Shown: positions 17,330-27,392, numbered from the stretch's first letter. The stretch is DNA of 64,000 bases from Candidatus Aminicenantota bacterium (GCA_011773465.1 WVXO01000031.1:79120-143119), one strand, 5' to 3'. Program-made: numbers and translations. The notes: generated by a model not told the origin, from the letters alone.

Positions 17330-18996
17330 TTTAACTTCCTTTTGATCGAGTATTCCAGCAATTCGTTGTGTGTTATCACTTTTTCTTTGCCTGTTCTCTT
17401 ATCAACAACAATCATTCTCTCAGTACAAGAAAAACAGGGATCAATACTTCCGATAGTAATGGGCACATCGGCTAGCGGGAGGCCTTGAATCATTACCGGG
17501 ATAGCCTGAAGATTAGCATAAGTTGGCGCTCTTACTTTCCATCGAAAAGGACGATTATCCGGCCCTGTGATAACATAGTGGATAGCTTCTCCTCGAGGCG
17601 CCTCTACTACACGGACTGCTTCTTTTCCCGGTGGTATCTCCTCAGTAATCTCAGCCATGATTGGGCCCTCGGGCATCTCTTGAAGGGCTCTTTTCACAAT
17701 ATCTATAGATATTAATGTTTCTTCTAACCTAACCAGAGTTCTAGCCAAAGTATCTCCTTCTGGATAGGAGACTACCTTTTTGAATCCTATTTCAGAATAG
17801 GCAGCATAAGGATGGTCAAGTCGGGAATCAATATCAACTCCAGACCCTCGTGCAGTTGGGCCAGTTACACATATTTTTTTTGCATCTTCATTAGACAATC
17901 GGCCTACATTTTTCAGTCTCATCATTAGAGTAGTATCCCCTTGGATGGCCCTGAGCAAAGTTTTCCATTCCTTTTCGAGTGTGGTTAGCACATCCATAAT
18001 TTTAGGATGAAGGTCTTTAGGAATATCTCGTCTTACTCCACCCACTAAATTCAGACCATAAGTCTTCCTATTGCCGGTGATGGCTTCACATAACCACATT
18101 ATTGGTTCTCGCATACGCCATGTTTGCATCAGGACTGTTTCAAATCCAATTATATGTCCAGCAATTCCTAACCAAAGAGGATGCGAGTGGAGACGTTCTA
18201 ATTCGAGCATAATCGTTCTAATGTATTTAGCTCTAAGGGGAACTTCAATTTCCGCAGCTTCTTCTACTGCCTCGCAATAACAGGTGCTGTGAATGAAACC
18301 GCAGATACCGCAGATTCGCTCTGCAATAAAAGGTATCTGATTATAAGTCAGCTTGCTATCTCCTAATTTTTCTATCCCACGATGGTTGTAGAACCCTCGG
18401 TAGTCACAGCCAACAACCTGTTCTCCTTCAATAAACAATCTGAAGTAAGCTGGTTCTTCCAAAACAGGGAAGAATGGCCCCAGCGAGATAATTGTTGATT
18501 TTTCTGGTGTTTTTTTAAGTGGAACCTTCCACTCAGGTGCTGATTTTGGTTTCTTGTCATAAGGAAAATCTTTGCGTAACGGATAAACACCGCCTGGCCA
18601 ATCATCTGCTAGAACTAGTCGACGAGAATCAGGATGCCCTTTAGGGTGAATTCCTACCATATCGTAAACTTCGCGCTCAGCCCAATTAGCTCCTGGAATA
18701 ATAGGTGTTATAGAATCAACATTAAGGTCATCATTGGCTACATGAGCTTCCAAGGATACAAACGTCTTTTCCTTATCTAATGAAAATATGTAAGTAATTG
18801 CATAATCATTGGAAATCGAACGAGTATCAGTTCCCACATTTATAATAAACCTTCCCTTTAGCTCGTTGAAAATGTACTCTGCAAATTTTTTAATTGCCTT
18901 TTTAGGAATAGTAATGTAAATTTTTCTTTTTACAGGTTCCCTAGCTTCAAGGATTTCTTTTCCAAACTTTTTTTGCAGTGTTTTTATTATGTTCAT
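17326..18996 (-). CDS. hyfG: [NiFe] hydrogenase large subunit, group 4 (HycE/HyfG, NuoC-NuoD fusion)
   Basis: About 556 aa. Residues 1-160 are NuoC-like, the rest NuoD/hydrogenase-like. Both NiFe-ligand motifs are present, RICGICGFIHSTC in the middle and DPCFSCTERM near the C-terminus, so it is a true hydrogenase and not a complex I subunit. The sequence after DPCFSC is about 30 aa, consistent with a cleavable tail and the maturation protease encoded in the same operon. ATG 18996 lies one base after the preceding stop; the TTG at 19011 would add 5 residues. HyfG/HycE-type group 4 assignment rests on gene content and motif similarity. Confidence 0.93.
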   Translation of the reverse strand: MNIIKTLQKKFGKEILEAREPVKRKIYITIPKKAIKKFAEYIFNELKGRFIINVGTDTRSISNDYAITYIFSLDKEKTFVSLEAHVANDDLNVDSITPIIPGANWAEREVYDMVGIHPKGHPDSRRLVLADDWPGGVYPLRKDFPYDKKPKSAPEWKVPLKKTPEKSTIISLGPFFPVLEEPAYFRLFIEGEQVVGCDYRGFYNHRGIEKLGDSKLTYNQIPFIAERICGICGFIHSTCYCEAVEEAAEIEVPLRAKYIRTIMLELERLHSHPLWLGIAGHIIGFETVLMQTWRMREPIMWLCEAITGNRKTYGLNLVGGVRRDIPKDLHPKIMDVLTTLEKEWKTLLRAIQGDTTLMMRLKNVGRLSNEDAKKICVTGPTARGSGVDIDSRLDHPYAAYSEIGFKKVVSYPEGDTLARTLVRLEETLISIDIVKRALQEMPEGPIMAEITEEIPPGKEAVRVVEAPRGEAIHYVITGPDNRPFRWKVRAPTYANLQAIPVMIQGLPLADVPITIGSIDPCFSCTERMIVVDKRTGKEKVITHNELLEYSIKRKLK

Positions 18997-18997
18997 T

Positions 18998-21049
18998 TTA
19001 TGACAACGCAAATAAAACTATAATTGCCAGTACCATTCCTATAATGAGCCACAGAGTATAAACCTGGGGCACTCCAACATGGGTTATGCTGAACCTGTCA
19101 AATATTTTTATAACAAAGTTTACTAAAGGATAATAAAACCATCGGTCAATCTGTAATGCTTTTTTTATAAAGCCGGGCACTTTGATCTTTGGCCAGGGTA
19201 TGTTCGTCAGATACAGACTTTCACTCCAGTATTTTCCGATCCTGATACGGAAGATTTGCTTAAAAGGCACATAAAAACTGTGCGCCTTGTATCTTACTTC
19301 TTCTGCCGTATGTTCCTCTCCGCAGTACCATGTTTCTACTTGTCTTAATTCTGATTTACCCATTTTGAAGATCAAGTAAGCAAGAACAGTGCAAATCATC
19401 ATAATAATTAGAATAAAAAACGGATTGAAAGTAGTAGCCATCCCTTCCCCAAGGTTAGTGTTCAATCCTAAATAGCTTCCTCTAAAGAGTGCATCAAGCT
19501 GGGGAAGATATCCAGAAAGACCCAGGGAACCAGCAGTAGTGTATAATATCGGTATGGCGACTACTGGAAACACTCCCAAAAAAATACACATAGCTGCTAA
19601 CACCACCTGTGGAATTTGCATTGTCAGAGGGACTTCTTTTATCGTCCGTGTTTTTAGTGAATCAGGAGTTTTCGCCCAGAAGCTTGTTGCCATGAACTTG
19701 ATGAAAGACGCCAGCGTAACTGCGCTGATAAACAAAGCGAAAAGACCTAAGATTATGTATAAAGGATGAGAAATACCACCCAGAATCGTGACTTGAAAGA
19801 TTAACCATTTACTGATAAAACCATTGAAAACCGGCATTCCTGAGATCGATAGAGAAGCAATCAGAGCCGTAGCAGCTGTAACCGGCATTAACTTTGATAA
19901 TCCGCCTATTTTATTTAAATCTCGTGTGCCAGTTTGATAGAGAATCGAACCAGCATTCAAGAATAATAAGGATTTGAAGCAGGCATGGTTTATCAAATGA
20001 TAAACTCCGGCTATTAAAGCAACAGCACTTATTACAGGACTTATAGGCAAAAAGGCTATACCCATTCCCAGGCTTAGAAAGATGTAGCCTACCTGGCCAA
20101 TGCTGTGAAAGGCTAGCAATCTTTTCGAATCTTCTTGAATCAAGGCAGTAAATGTAGCAACAAATAAAGATATAGTGCCAAAGATGGCAATTATGCCACC
20201 CCAAATATAGGTAGCATGAGAAATCGGACATAAAAAGATAAAAACTCTTAATAATCCGTAAATCCCCATTTTTATCATTACTCCAGAAAGAATAGCGCTT
20301 ACTCCGGAAGGAGCTGCTGGATGGGCATCAGGAAGCCAGATACCAAAAGGTAGAATAGCTGCTTTAGTAGCAAAACCAACAAAGAAAAGAAGCAAAACTA
20401 CGTGGACAATACCCAAACCTGATGAAAGATATGTCTCAAAAACTCCTCTCAGTTCATTAAAATCAAAAGATTTGCTCTGAGTCCACAGAACAATTGCTGC
20501 TATATACATACATACAGTGCCAATATGAGTGAGCAAAAAATATTTGAATCCAGCTTTCAAGTTCACTTTCCGCTCTTTCTCAAAGATAACCAATAGATAG
20601 GAAGCTAAAGTCATGAATTCCCAGAAAACAAAAAAGAAGAACATGTCAGTTACACAAACCACTCCGACCATTCCAATAATAAATAAAAGTAAAAATGGAG
20701 AGAAACGGAGCAGGCTTTCTTTTTTATAGAAAGACATATAATCAACCGAGTAGAGAGTTGCCCACAGCCCGATGAAAGAAATAACAGTTAAGAAAAGTGC
20801 GCTTAGTTCGTCTATTCTAAGATTAAGTGAGGCACCAATTGTTGAGATTGTAAAGATGGGTTGAGTGGTTGCAACAGGACCGTGAAGATAGACAAAAACA
20901 GCGGTGTAGCCTATGCCAATAGCCGCGAACAGCATGCTCAAGAATGCAATCCAACTGCATATTTTGCGATAAGAAGAGAATATTGCAGTTATAGCTACAC
21001 CAGTGAGCAGTATCAAAACCGAACCAATTAATACTTGTATCGTGTTCAT
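18998..21049 (-). CDS. hyfB: Large proton-conducting antiporter-like subunit (HyfB/NuoL-like)
   Basis: 683-aa membrane protein with about 16 helices, including the core KAAILPFGIWLPDAHPAAPSGVSAILSG and LLAFHSIGQVGY. Its C-terminal part (WYCGEEHTAEEVRYKAHSFYVPFKQIF) is typical of HyfB/HycC-type hydrogenase subunits and not of complex I NuoL. It ends one base before the hydrogenase large-subunit start and begins one base after the preceding MrpD-like gene's stop, so the three are tightly coupled. Confidence 0.9.
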   Translation of the reverse strand: MNTIQVLIGSVLILLTGVAITAIFSSYRKICSWIAFLSMLFAAIGIGYTAVFVYLHGPVATTQPIFTISTIGASLNLRIDELSALFLTVISFIGLWATLYSVDYMSFYKKESLLRFSPFLLLFIIGMVGVVCVTDMFFFFVFWEFMTLASYLLVIFEKERKVNLKAGFKYFLLTHIGTVCMYIAAIVLWTQSKSFDFNELRGVFETYLSSGLGIVHVVLLLFFVGFATKAAILPFGIWLPDAHPAAPSGVSAILSGVMIKMGIYGLLRVFIFLCPISHATYIWGGIIAIFGTISLFVATFTALIQEDSKRLLAFHSIGQVGYIFLSLGMGIAFLPISPVISAVALIAGVYHLINHACFKSLLFLNAGSILYQTGTRDLNKIGGLSKLMPVTAATALIASLSISGMPVFNGFISKWLIFQVTILGGISHPLYIILGLFALFISAVTLASFIKFMATSFWAKTPDSLKTRTIKEVPLTMQIPQVVLAAMCIFLGVFPVVAIPILYTTAGSLGLSGYLPQLDALFRGSYLGLNTNLGEGMATTFNPFFILIIMMICTVLAYLIFKMGKSELRQVETWYCGEEHTAEEVRYKAHSFYVPFKQIFRIRIGKYWSESLYLTNIPWPKIKVPGFIKKALQIDRWFYYPLVNFVIKIFDRFSITHVGVPQVYTLWLIIGMVLAIIVLFALS

Positions 21050-22510
21050 CTACATTATCCTGTTAACTATTGATATCGCTATCCAAGGAACAACTAAACA
21101 AAGTACTACAAGTACAATTAACGAAGCTGACATGGAAAAAGGTGGATCTTTAATAGCATTATTCTGCGGGTTTAAAGCCAACGCTTTGCCAAAAAACACT
21201 TTGTGTCCGATCCATAAAAACCAGCCAAAACAGATTAAACTTTCAAGGATTACCAAAACGGCAAATAAAGTGCCGATTACGCCACTTATATTCAATGCAC
21301 CAGTAAATATAAAGAATTTACTGAAAAAACAGGAGAAAGGAGGAATACCAGTCAAAGAAAAAACGCCGATCATAAAAGCAGCCGCAGTTAAAGGCATATT
21401 CCGGGCTAGTCCGTTTAAATTTCTGATACTCTTGGTGCCAGTAGCATAAGCAATAGCTCCAACAGATAAAAACAAAAGTCCTTTGGCAACAGCATGGCAG
21501 ACAATATGAAGCACCCCTCCTCGAAAACCTATAGAAGAACCCATGATCCCGAGACTAACGCCAAAGAGAATAAAGGCTAATTGAGTGATAGTTGAAAATG
21601 CTAAGAGCCTTTTCAAATCGTCTTGGAAAAAATATAGAAATACTCCTACAAACATAGTAGCCAAGGCCATAACAGCGATTACTAAACCATTCCCGAGAGT
21701 TATCGTCGGATAGGCGGAAAGAACAACTCTTGCTAAAAGATAAACACCTGCTTTTACCATTGCCGCAGCGTGTAGATAGGCACTAACAGGGGTGGGTGCT
21801 TCCATAGCATCAGGTAACCAAGTATAAAACGGAACTTGAGCTGCCTTTGCCCAGGCAGCCATGGCTAAAAGGATAAACACTGTTGTCCGCAGAGCAGGAG
21901 TTAAATTAGCTATGGCGTGGAATTCGAAGGAGTTGGTGTTGACGAATAGAATAACTAAAGCAATCATGAAGAATATTCCACCAAGATATGTCATTAAGAG
22001 TGCTTTGTACCCCGCTTTCAAAGCTGCATCTTGCTGGTTATAAGAAATCAGAGCCCAAGAACATAATGTTGTCATTTCCCAAAAAATAAAAAGTTGGAGT
22101 AGATTAGGGGAAACGGCAACGCCGACCATTGAACCAATGAAAAGAAGCATCCAGAAGTTATACCTATTTTTTCCACTTGTGATTGAATGGTCTTTGTTCC
22201 TTGGACTTATGTATTCTGTCGAGTAAAGAACAACCAAGAATCCGATGATGGTTATTACGAGCAGCATTAAAGAACTTAAGGGATCAATGAGGAACCCGAA
22301 TAGTTTCGAAGGTGAAGCAATCCAAGGTAAAATGACTAACAAATTTTCTATTTTATCTGGGAAATTTTTACAAATTAGTAACAAAGCTGCAATCGTCGTC
22401 AAAGTTGTAATTATGATTGCCCAACGGTCATTTACCTTATCCGAGAGAAGAATCGCAACAAATGCTCCTGCAATGGGCAGCACTACTAAAACAGTGAAAA
22501 GTGTCGTCAT
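21050..22510 (-). CDS. Proton-conducting antiporter-like subunit (HyfD/NuoM/MrpD-like)
   Basis: 486-aa polytopic membrane protein with the antiporter core AAQVPFYTWLPDAMEAPTPVSAYLHAAAMVKAGVY and LLAFSTITQLAF. It is the first membrane gene of the hydrogenase part of the operon, following the FeS subunit by 4 nt. With the other two antiporter-like subunits it should form the ion-translocating arm. Proton versus sodium use cannot be decided by eye. Confidence 0.88.
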   Translation of the reverse strand: MTTLFTVLVVLPIAGAFVAILLSDKVNDRWAIIITTLTTIAALLLICKNFPDKIENLLVILPWIASPSKLFGFLIDPLSSLMLLVITIIGFLVVLYSTEYISPRNKDHSITSGKNRYNFWMLLFIGSMVGVAVSPNLLQLFIFWEMTTLCSWALISYNQQDAALKAGYKALLMTYLGGIFFMIALVILFVNTNSFEFHAIANLTPALRTTVFILLAMAAWAKAAQVPFYTWLPDAMEAPTPVSAYLHAAAMVKAGVYLLARVVLSAYPTITLGNGLVIAVMALATMFVGVFLYFFQDDLKRLLAFSTITQLAFILFGVSLGIMGSSIGFRGGVLHIVCHAVAKGLLFLSVGAIAYATGTKSIRNLNGLARNMPLTAAAFMIGVFSLTGIPPFSCFFSKFFIFTGALNISGVIGTLFAVLVILESLICFGWFLWIGHKVFFGKALALNPQNNAIKDPPFSMSASLIVLVVLCLVVPWIAISIVNRIM

Positions 22511-22514
22511 CCGG

Positions 22515-23561
22515 CTAACTTCTCCTTATTTTTTCTACTACTACCGGCATATTTATATTACCTAAACAGGTAACAATACATCTGCCACAGCCTACACATC
22601 CATGTGTTTCATTTTTTTCAACATATTGATAACTTAACTTATGGTAATACCGACGGCATACTCTATCCTTTTTTTCTAATCTTGGATTATGACCAGAAGC
22701 TTCTTTCGTGAAACCAGCAAACATACAAGAATCCCATGTTCTAATCCGGCTATATCCATCTCTTGATCTAAGTAGATCCGCTACATCAAAACAAGAACAG
22801 GTTGGACAAACATATGAACAACCACCGCAAGAAAAACATCTTTGTCCTAGTTCATCCCATACATTTCTATCAACCTTTCCTTCGGATAGTTTTCGAATTG
22901 TTTTGGAAAAGTATGCTCGGGCACTTTTAAACTTATTTTTTGTTGATTCAACAATTTCTTGTCTCAATTTTTCATCTGCTACAGAAACATCTTTAAATAA
23001 ATTTTTATTAAATTTTATTAACTTTTCACCTTTGGGAGTGCCAATCTCAACAAAATATCTATCTTCTAAATCAATGAACTGCAGATCAAAACCATAAGTC
23101 AAAAATGGACCACTATCAGTACAAATGCAAAAACAAGTTTCTTGAGGTTCATGGCAACAAAAAGAAATTAAAGCTGTATTCTCTCTCTTTTTGAGATAAT
23201 AAATATCTTCAATGTCACTCCTGAAAAACCTATCTAAAAAGAGAATTGCGGAAACATCACAGGGACGAATCCCAAAAATGATTCTTTTGGACTCATCAGC
23301 TAGGCTTGGTTTGAATTTATAGCCCTCTTTATATCTGCCGTAGGTGAGCATAGTTTCTTCCTGAGGTAAGAAAAATTCTTTTGGAGGAATAATACTGTTC
23401 TCATAACCATGGTCAATTACAACTTCGGAAGGAGAAGTTACTGGGCTAAAAATAGTATCACCATAAGTTGTTTTGAATGGAGCTATGACCTTAGCCTCTT
23501 TCAAACATATTTGAACAAATTTGTTAATATCTTCTTTAAATAAAATCTTTACATTATTCAT
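22515..23561 (-). CDS. Iron-sulfur subunit, hydrogenase/sulfhydrogenase beta (HydB)-like
   Basis: 348-aa protein with an N-terminal domain typical of the HydB/AsrA family (YGDTIFSPVTSPSEVV; IIFGIRPCDVSAILFLDRFF) and two C-terminal [4Fe-4S] motifs, CFSCGGCSYVCPTC and CVGCGRCIVTC. In soluble sulfhydrogenases and in archaeal formate dehydrogenases such a subunit wires a catalytic subunit to the flavin/NAD(P)H subunit. Its ATG overlaps the FdhA stop by 4 nt, and the HydG-like flavoprotein is two genes upstream, so an FdhA-HydB-HydG trimer is implied. Confidence 0.85.
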   Translation of the reverse strand: MNNVKILFKEDINKFVQICLKEAKVIAPFKTTYGDTIFSPVTSPSEVVIDHGYENSIIPPKEFFLPQEETMLTYGRYKEGYKFKPSLADESKRIIFGIRPCDVSAILFLDRFFRSDIEDIYYLKKRENTALISFCCHEPQETCFCICTDSGPFLTYGFDLQFIDLEDRYFVEIGTPKGEKLIKFNKNLFKDVSVADEKLRQEIVESTKNKFKSARAYFSKTIRKLSEGKVDRNVWDELGQRCFSCGGCSYVCPTCSCFDVADLLRSRDGYSRIRTWDSCMFAGFTKEASGHNPRLEKKDRVCRRYYHKLSYQYVEKNETHGCVGCGRCIVTCLGNINMPVVVEKIRRS

Positions 23562-25600
23562 ATTGAACTAATTTTTACTGCACAGACTTTAAATTCTGGA
23601 ATTTTTGATTTTGGGTCTAAATCTGAATTTCCTAACAGTAAATTAGCCGCGCCTTCTTTGAAATGAAAAGGAATAAACACTGTTTTTTCTGGCACTGCAG
23701 TCGTAATTGAAACATTTGTTTCAAGTTCTCCATGTCTTGATGCAATTTTAACTCTCCATCCTGATTTAACCTTCAGGTCGTCTGCATCATTCGGATTTAT
23801 TTCAACAAGTCCATATGGAAATTCTCTTTCTAATGTCGGTGATTTTCGAGTCATACTGCCGGTATGAAATTGAAACTCTCTTCTTCCAGCTATGAGAAAA
23901 TATGGATATTCCTTATCAGGAACTTCACTTCCCTGTGTAAAATCAACAGGAATAAAATAAGCCTTTCCACTAGCAAAAGAATCTTTATATAAAAATGTTG
24001 CCCCTGTATCGCTTTTATCAAAGCATGGCCATTGAATTCCAGCTGTGTTATCTAACTTTTCATAAGAAATTCCTTCATAAATTGGCGTAATTGATGCAAT
24101 TTCTTCCATAATCTCTCTAGGATTTTTATTTTTCATCTCTGTGTATCCAGCTCGTTGAGCCAATTCACTCAATATTTGCCAATCTGGCTTTGTACCTCCT
24201 AATGGTTCAATACATTTCCTGATTCGCTGAACTCTTCTTTCTGTGCTGGTAAATGTGCCGTTTTTTTCGGCAAAACTTGCGCTGGGCAGAACCACATTAG
24301 CTAATTGAGCAGTTTCTGTGAGAAACATATCCTGCACAACCAGAAACTCAAGATGACTCAACGCTTCTATTGCCTCATTAATATTAGGAGCACTCAGCAA
24401 AACATTCTCACCAACAATATACATTGCTTTGATTTTCCCTTGTCTTGCTCTTTTAATCATTTCCATGAAGCTTAAACCTTTATCTGCCGGGAGTTTTGTG
24501 CTCCACGCTTTCTCGAACTTAGCGACATTTTTCTTGTCTTTAATAGACTGATAGCCAGAAAAGTAATCAGGCAAAACACCCATATCGCACGCGCCTTGCA
24601 TATTGCTTTGTCCTATCAGAGGATTAACTCCAGTACTTTCTCTGCCAATATTTCCTGTCAACATGGCGAGATTAGCAAAGGCTTGAACAGTATCTGTTCC
24701 ATTAATATGTTGGGTAATACCCATTCCATAAATGATCATTGATGCTTTGGAGTGACCATACATTAGTGCAGTCTCTCTGAGGTTAGAGAAAGATAGGCCG
24801 GTAGTTTTTTCTACATATTCAGGAGTAAACTTCTTTACGCTTTCTTTAACTACTTCAAAATTTTCTGTTCGTCTAGAAATAAAATCAAAGTTGGCTAAAT
24901 TTTCTTCAATGATTATCCGGATTAAACCACTAATCAAGATTAAATCTGTGCCCGGCGCTGGTTGTAGATGAAGATGAGATATATTAGCGATTTGAGTTCT
25001 GCGAGGGTCAACAACAATCAGATTCGCGCCTTGGTCAATAGCTTTCAAAATACGAGTTCCAACAATAGGATGTTCTTCAGTAGTGTTAGATCCGATTACT
25101 AGAATTACCTTAGCGTTTTCTATCTCATTTATTGAGTTAGTCATTGCACCAAACCCAAAAGAATCACCTAATCCTGCAATTGTCGGTGCATGACAAAGTC
25201 TGACACAGCTATCAATATTATTTGTTCCTAAAACACTTCGAGCAAATTTCATAAGAAGATAGCTCTCCTCATTTGTACATTTAGCCGAACCAATAATTCC
25301 AATTGAATTACTGCCGTATTTCTTTTGTATTTCCATAAGTCTTTTTGTGATTAAACTATAAGCCTCATCCCAACCTGTTCCCCGATATGTACCGGCAGGA
25401 TCGGCTTTAACAAGAGGCTCACGAAGCCTTTGAGAGCTGTGGATAAAAGAATGAACATTCCATCCTTTGAGGCATAACTGACCATGGCTAATAGGATGTT
25501 CTTTGCTCGGCAATGTACCCAATACTTTCTTTCCATCGACTCTCAAATATAATCCGCAGCCACAACCGCAGTAGGGACAGACAGTTAAAACATTTCTCAT
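23558..25600 (-). CDS. fdhA: Formate dehydrogenase catalytic subunit (FdhF/FdhA type, Mo/W bis-MGD)
   Basis: 680-aa molybdopterin oxidoreductase oxidising formate to CO2. The N-terminal [4Fe-4S] motif is CPYCGCGCG with a fourth Cys in GQLCLKG. The active-site region SCVRLCHAPTIAGLGDSFG aligns with the E. coli FdhF segment that has selenocysteine before HG; here the codon is TGT, so this is a cysteine enzyme. The C-terminal domain carries GSMTRKSPTLE and ends in the pterin-binding fold. No signal peptide is present, so it is cytoplasmic. It starts one base after the flavoprotein stop. Confidence 0.92.
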   Translation of the reverse strand: MRNVLTVCPYCGCGCGLYLRVDGKKVLGTLPSKEHPISHGQLCLKGWNVHSFIHSSQRLREPLVKADPAGTYRGTGWDEAYSLITKRLMEIQKKYGSNSIGIIGSAKCTNEESYLLMKFARSVLGTNNIDSCVRLCHAPTIAGLGDSFGFGAMTNSINEIENAKVILVIGSNTTEEHPIVGTRILKAIDQGANLIVVDPRRTQIANISHLHLQPAPGTDLILISGLIRIIIEENLANFDFISRRTENFEVVKESVKKFTPEYVEKTTGLSFSNLRETALMYGHSKASMIIYGMGITQHINGTDTVQAFANLAMLTGNIGRESTGVNPLIGQSNMQGACDMGVLPDYFSGYQSIKDKKNVAKFEKAWSTKLPADKGLSFMEMIKRARQGKIKAMYIVGENVLLSAPNINEAIEALSHLEFLVVQDMFLTETAQLANVVLPSASFAEKNGTFTSTERRVQRIRKCIEPLGGTKPDWQILSELAQRAGYTEMKNKNPREIMEEIASITPIYEGISYEKLDNTAGIQWPCFDKSDTGATFLYKDSFASGKAYFIPVDFTQGSEVPDKEYPYFLIAGRREFQFHTGSMTRKSPTLEREFPYGLVEINPNDADDLKVKSGWRVKIASRHGELETNVSITTAVPEKTVFIPFHFKEGAANLLLGNSDLDPKSKIPEFKVCAVKISSI

Positions 25601-26476
25601 TTAGACCGCCTCCGGTAAATCTAGCGCTTCCTGATAGGTAAATATTGGGCCGTCCATACAGATGTATTTGTAACCTATGGCACAATGTCCACATTTGCCA
25701 ACTCCACACTTCATATGTCTTTCCAATGACATCAATATTCGATCGTAAGAGAAATTCCTTTCAAACAATTTTTCTAGGACATATTTATACATAATGGGCG
25801 GGCCGCAAATCGCTGCGTAGGTTGAACGCGCCTCAACTTTTATGCGGTCGAATAAAGCAGTAACGGGTCCAATACAAGCTGGCCAAGTCCCTGAATCATC
25901 TCTATCTACGCTTAACAAACAATTCATTTCTGGGGAATCAAGCAAATCTAACAGCTCATATTTAAAAAGCATATCATCTGGATTTCTGCCCCCATATATA
26001 AGTGTAACTTCTCCGAATCTTTCTCGGCTGTCTAAAACATATCGTAAAAGCGATCGTAGCGGTGCCATGCCTAATCCTCCTGCCACGATGAGTAAGTCAT
26101 TGTTTTCTAACTTCTCAATAGGAAATCCATTTCCATAAGGGCCCCTAATTCCAATTAAAGAATTTGGAGATAACCTGAATAGAGAATCGGTTACTTTTCC
26201 TGTTTGTCTAATACAAAATTCAATTATGCCTGGTCTTGTTGGTGAAGAACTTAATGAAAATGGTGCTTCCCCACTGCCAAATACGGTTAGTTCCATGAAT
26301 TGGCCTGGCTTGTAGGTGAAATTGCGGGAGATTTTATCATCTTCAAATTTGACTAGAAACAGGCGATGTCCTTGAATTTGTGGGTGAATCTTAATAATCC
26401 TCGCTGAATGTGGTTGGTATATATTTAGTTCTTTTATTATTTTTTTCATTTCTTTTTTATTTTCGGCAGAAAGCAA
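25601..26476 (-). CDS. FAD/NAD(P)-binding reductase subunit (sulfhydrogenase gamma, HydG-like)
   Basis: 291-aa ferredoxin-NADP reductase-fold protein. The FAD site is YKPGQFMELTVFGSGEAPFSLSSSP, the nucleotide site VAGGLGMAPLRSLL, and a C-terminal [2Fe-2S] site has Cys in HMKCGVGKCGHCA and KYICMDG. This is the layout of sulfhydrogenase HydG and dihydroorotate dehydrogenase electron-transfer subunits. It is the first enzymatic gene after the three receivers (88-nt gap). It would connect formate oxidation to an NAD(P)H pool. Confidence 0.87.
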   Translation of the reverse strand: MLSAENKKEMKKIIKELNIYQPHSARIIKIHPQIQGHRLFLVKFEDDKISRNFTYKPGQFMELTVFGSGEAPFSLSSSPTRPGIIEFCIRQTGKVTDSLFRLSPNSLIGIRGPYGNGFPIEKLENNDLLIVAGGLGMAPLRSLLRYVLDSRERFGEVTLIYGGRNPDDMLFKYELLDLLDSPEMNCLLSVDRDDSGTWPACIGPVTALFDRIKVEARSTYAAICGPPIMYKYVLEKLFERNFSYDRILMSLERHMKCGVGKCGHCAIGYKYICMDGPIFTYQEALDLPEAV

Positions 26477-26564
26477 AGACTAAATTAGCTTTCACTGCTT
26501 TACTTGTAACTATGATTGAAAATGAAGAGTCCTAATTCTGAAGCTTTGTTACTTGTAGCCTCCA

Positions 26565-26978
26565 TTATTTATAATTTTTTCCAACGAGGAGATCTTCCAC
26601 TTTGTTTAAAAGGTCGTCTGGTTTGATGGGTTTAGATATTAAATCCTCTGCTTCAAGATATTCTCCATCAGTTTTTGGTGAGAATCTAAGTCCTGTCTCT
26701 TTAGTTACAGCAGTAACTATTATTACAGGAATATTTTCATATTTAGGGTCATGTTTAAGTTGATAACATAGTTTGAATCCGTCGCTTAACCTATCCATCA
26801 TAACATCTAAAATGATTAGATCAGGTTGTTCAGACTCAATTATTTTCATTCCTGCATCTTTATTATAAGCGGCCAAGATCTTGTATGATTTTGTCTCTAG
26901 GATCGTTTTTGTTGCGTTTACAAAGTCCATATCATCGTCAATAATAAGAATTTTAGGTGTACGTCTTTCTTTCTTCAT
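26565..26978 (-). CDS. Receiver-only response regulator (third of three)
   Basis: 137-aa CheY-like receiver with no output domain. The acidic pocket is IDDDMDF, the phosphoacceptor Asp is in LIILDVMMDRLSDGF, and the Lys is in ISKPIKPDDLL. The MDRLxDGF segment and the TGLRFSPK insertion before the final helix closely resemble the next receiver gene, indicating tandem duplication. Its ATG overlaps the preceding gene's stop (ATGA). Confidence 0.88.
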   Translation of the reverse strand: MKKERRTPKILIIDDDMDFVNATKTILETKSYKILAAYNKDAGMKIIESEQPDLIILDVMMDRLSDGFKLCYQLKHDPKYENIPVIIVTAVTKETGLRFSPKTDGEYLEAEDLISKPIKPDDLLNKVEDLLVGKNYK

Positions 26979-27382
26979 TTTTGAAGAAGCCTTTCAATGC
27001 GAGCAGTAAGATCATCGAGCTTAACTGGTTTATCAATATAGTCGTCAGGTCCTGCCATTCCATATTCTTCGCCTTTGAATGAGAATCTTGAACCCGCCTT
27101 CTCTTTTACTGCTGAGACAAAGATAATCGGGATGTCCTTGAATTCTTTGTATTCATCCGAAGTTTTTATGGCATGGCACAGGGAGAAGCCGTCAAAGAGA
27201 CTATCCATCATGATATCGAGAAGGATGAGATCTGGTTTTTCTGAAAAGATTTTTTCTTTGCCTTCCTTAGGGTTTAAAGCAGTTACAACATTGTACGGCG
27301 CTGATTTCAGCATAAGAGTCATACTTTCTAGGAAATCTGGATCATCATCGATGACTAAAATCTTCGCCATATGTTTTTCCAT
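26975..27382 (-). CDS. Receiver-only response regulator (second of three)
   Basis: 135-aa receiver. The acidic pocket is IDDDPDF, phosphoacceptor Asp in LILLDIMMDSLFDGF, Lys in IDKPVKLDDL. The insertion GSRFSFKGEEYGMAG parallels that of its downstream neighbour. The ATG at 27382 has a good AGGAGGAAGG site. Three receivers ahead of an enzyme operon, without DNA-binding domains, suggest a phosphorelay or protein-protein control and not direct transcription control. Confidence 0.88.
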   Translation of the reverse strand: MEKHMAKILVIDDDPDFLESMTLMLKSAPYNVVTALNPKEGKEKIFSEKPDLILLDIMMDSLFDGFSLCHAIKTSDEYKEFKDIPIIFVSAVKEKAGSRFSFKGEEYGMAGPDDYIDKPVKLDDLTARIERLLQK

Positions 27383-27392
27383 TTCCTTCCTC

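Noticed and set aside
23558..25600. Selenocysteine in the formate dehydrogenase
   Set aside because: The active-site codon before HAP is TGT (Cys) and there is no in-frame TGA in the gene.
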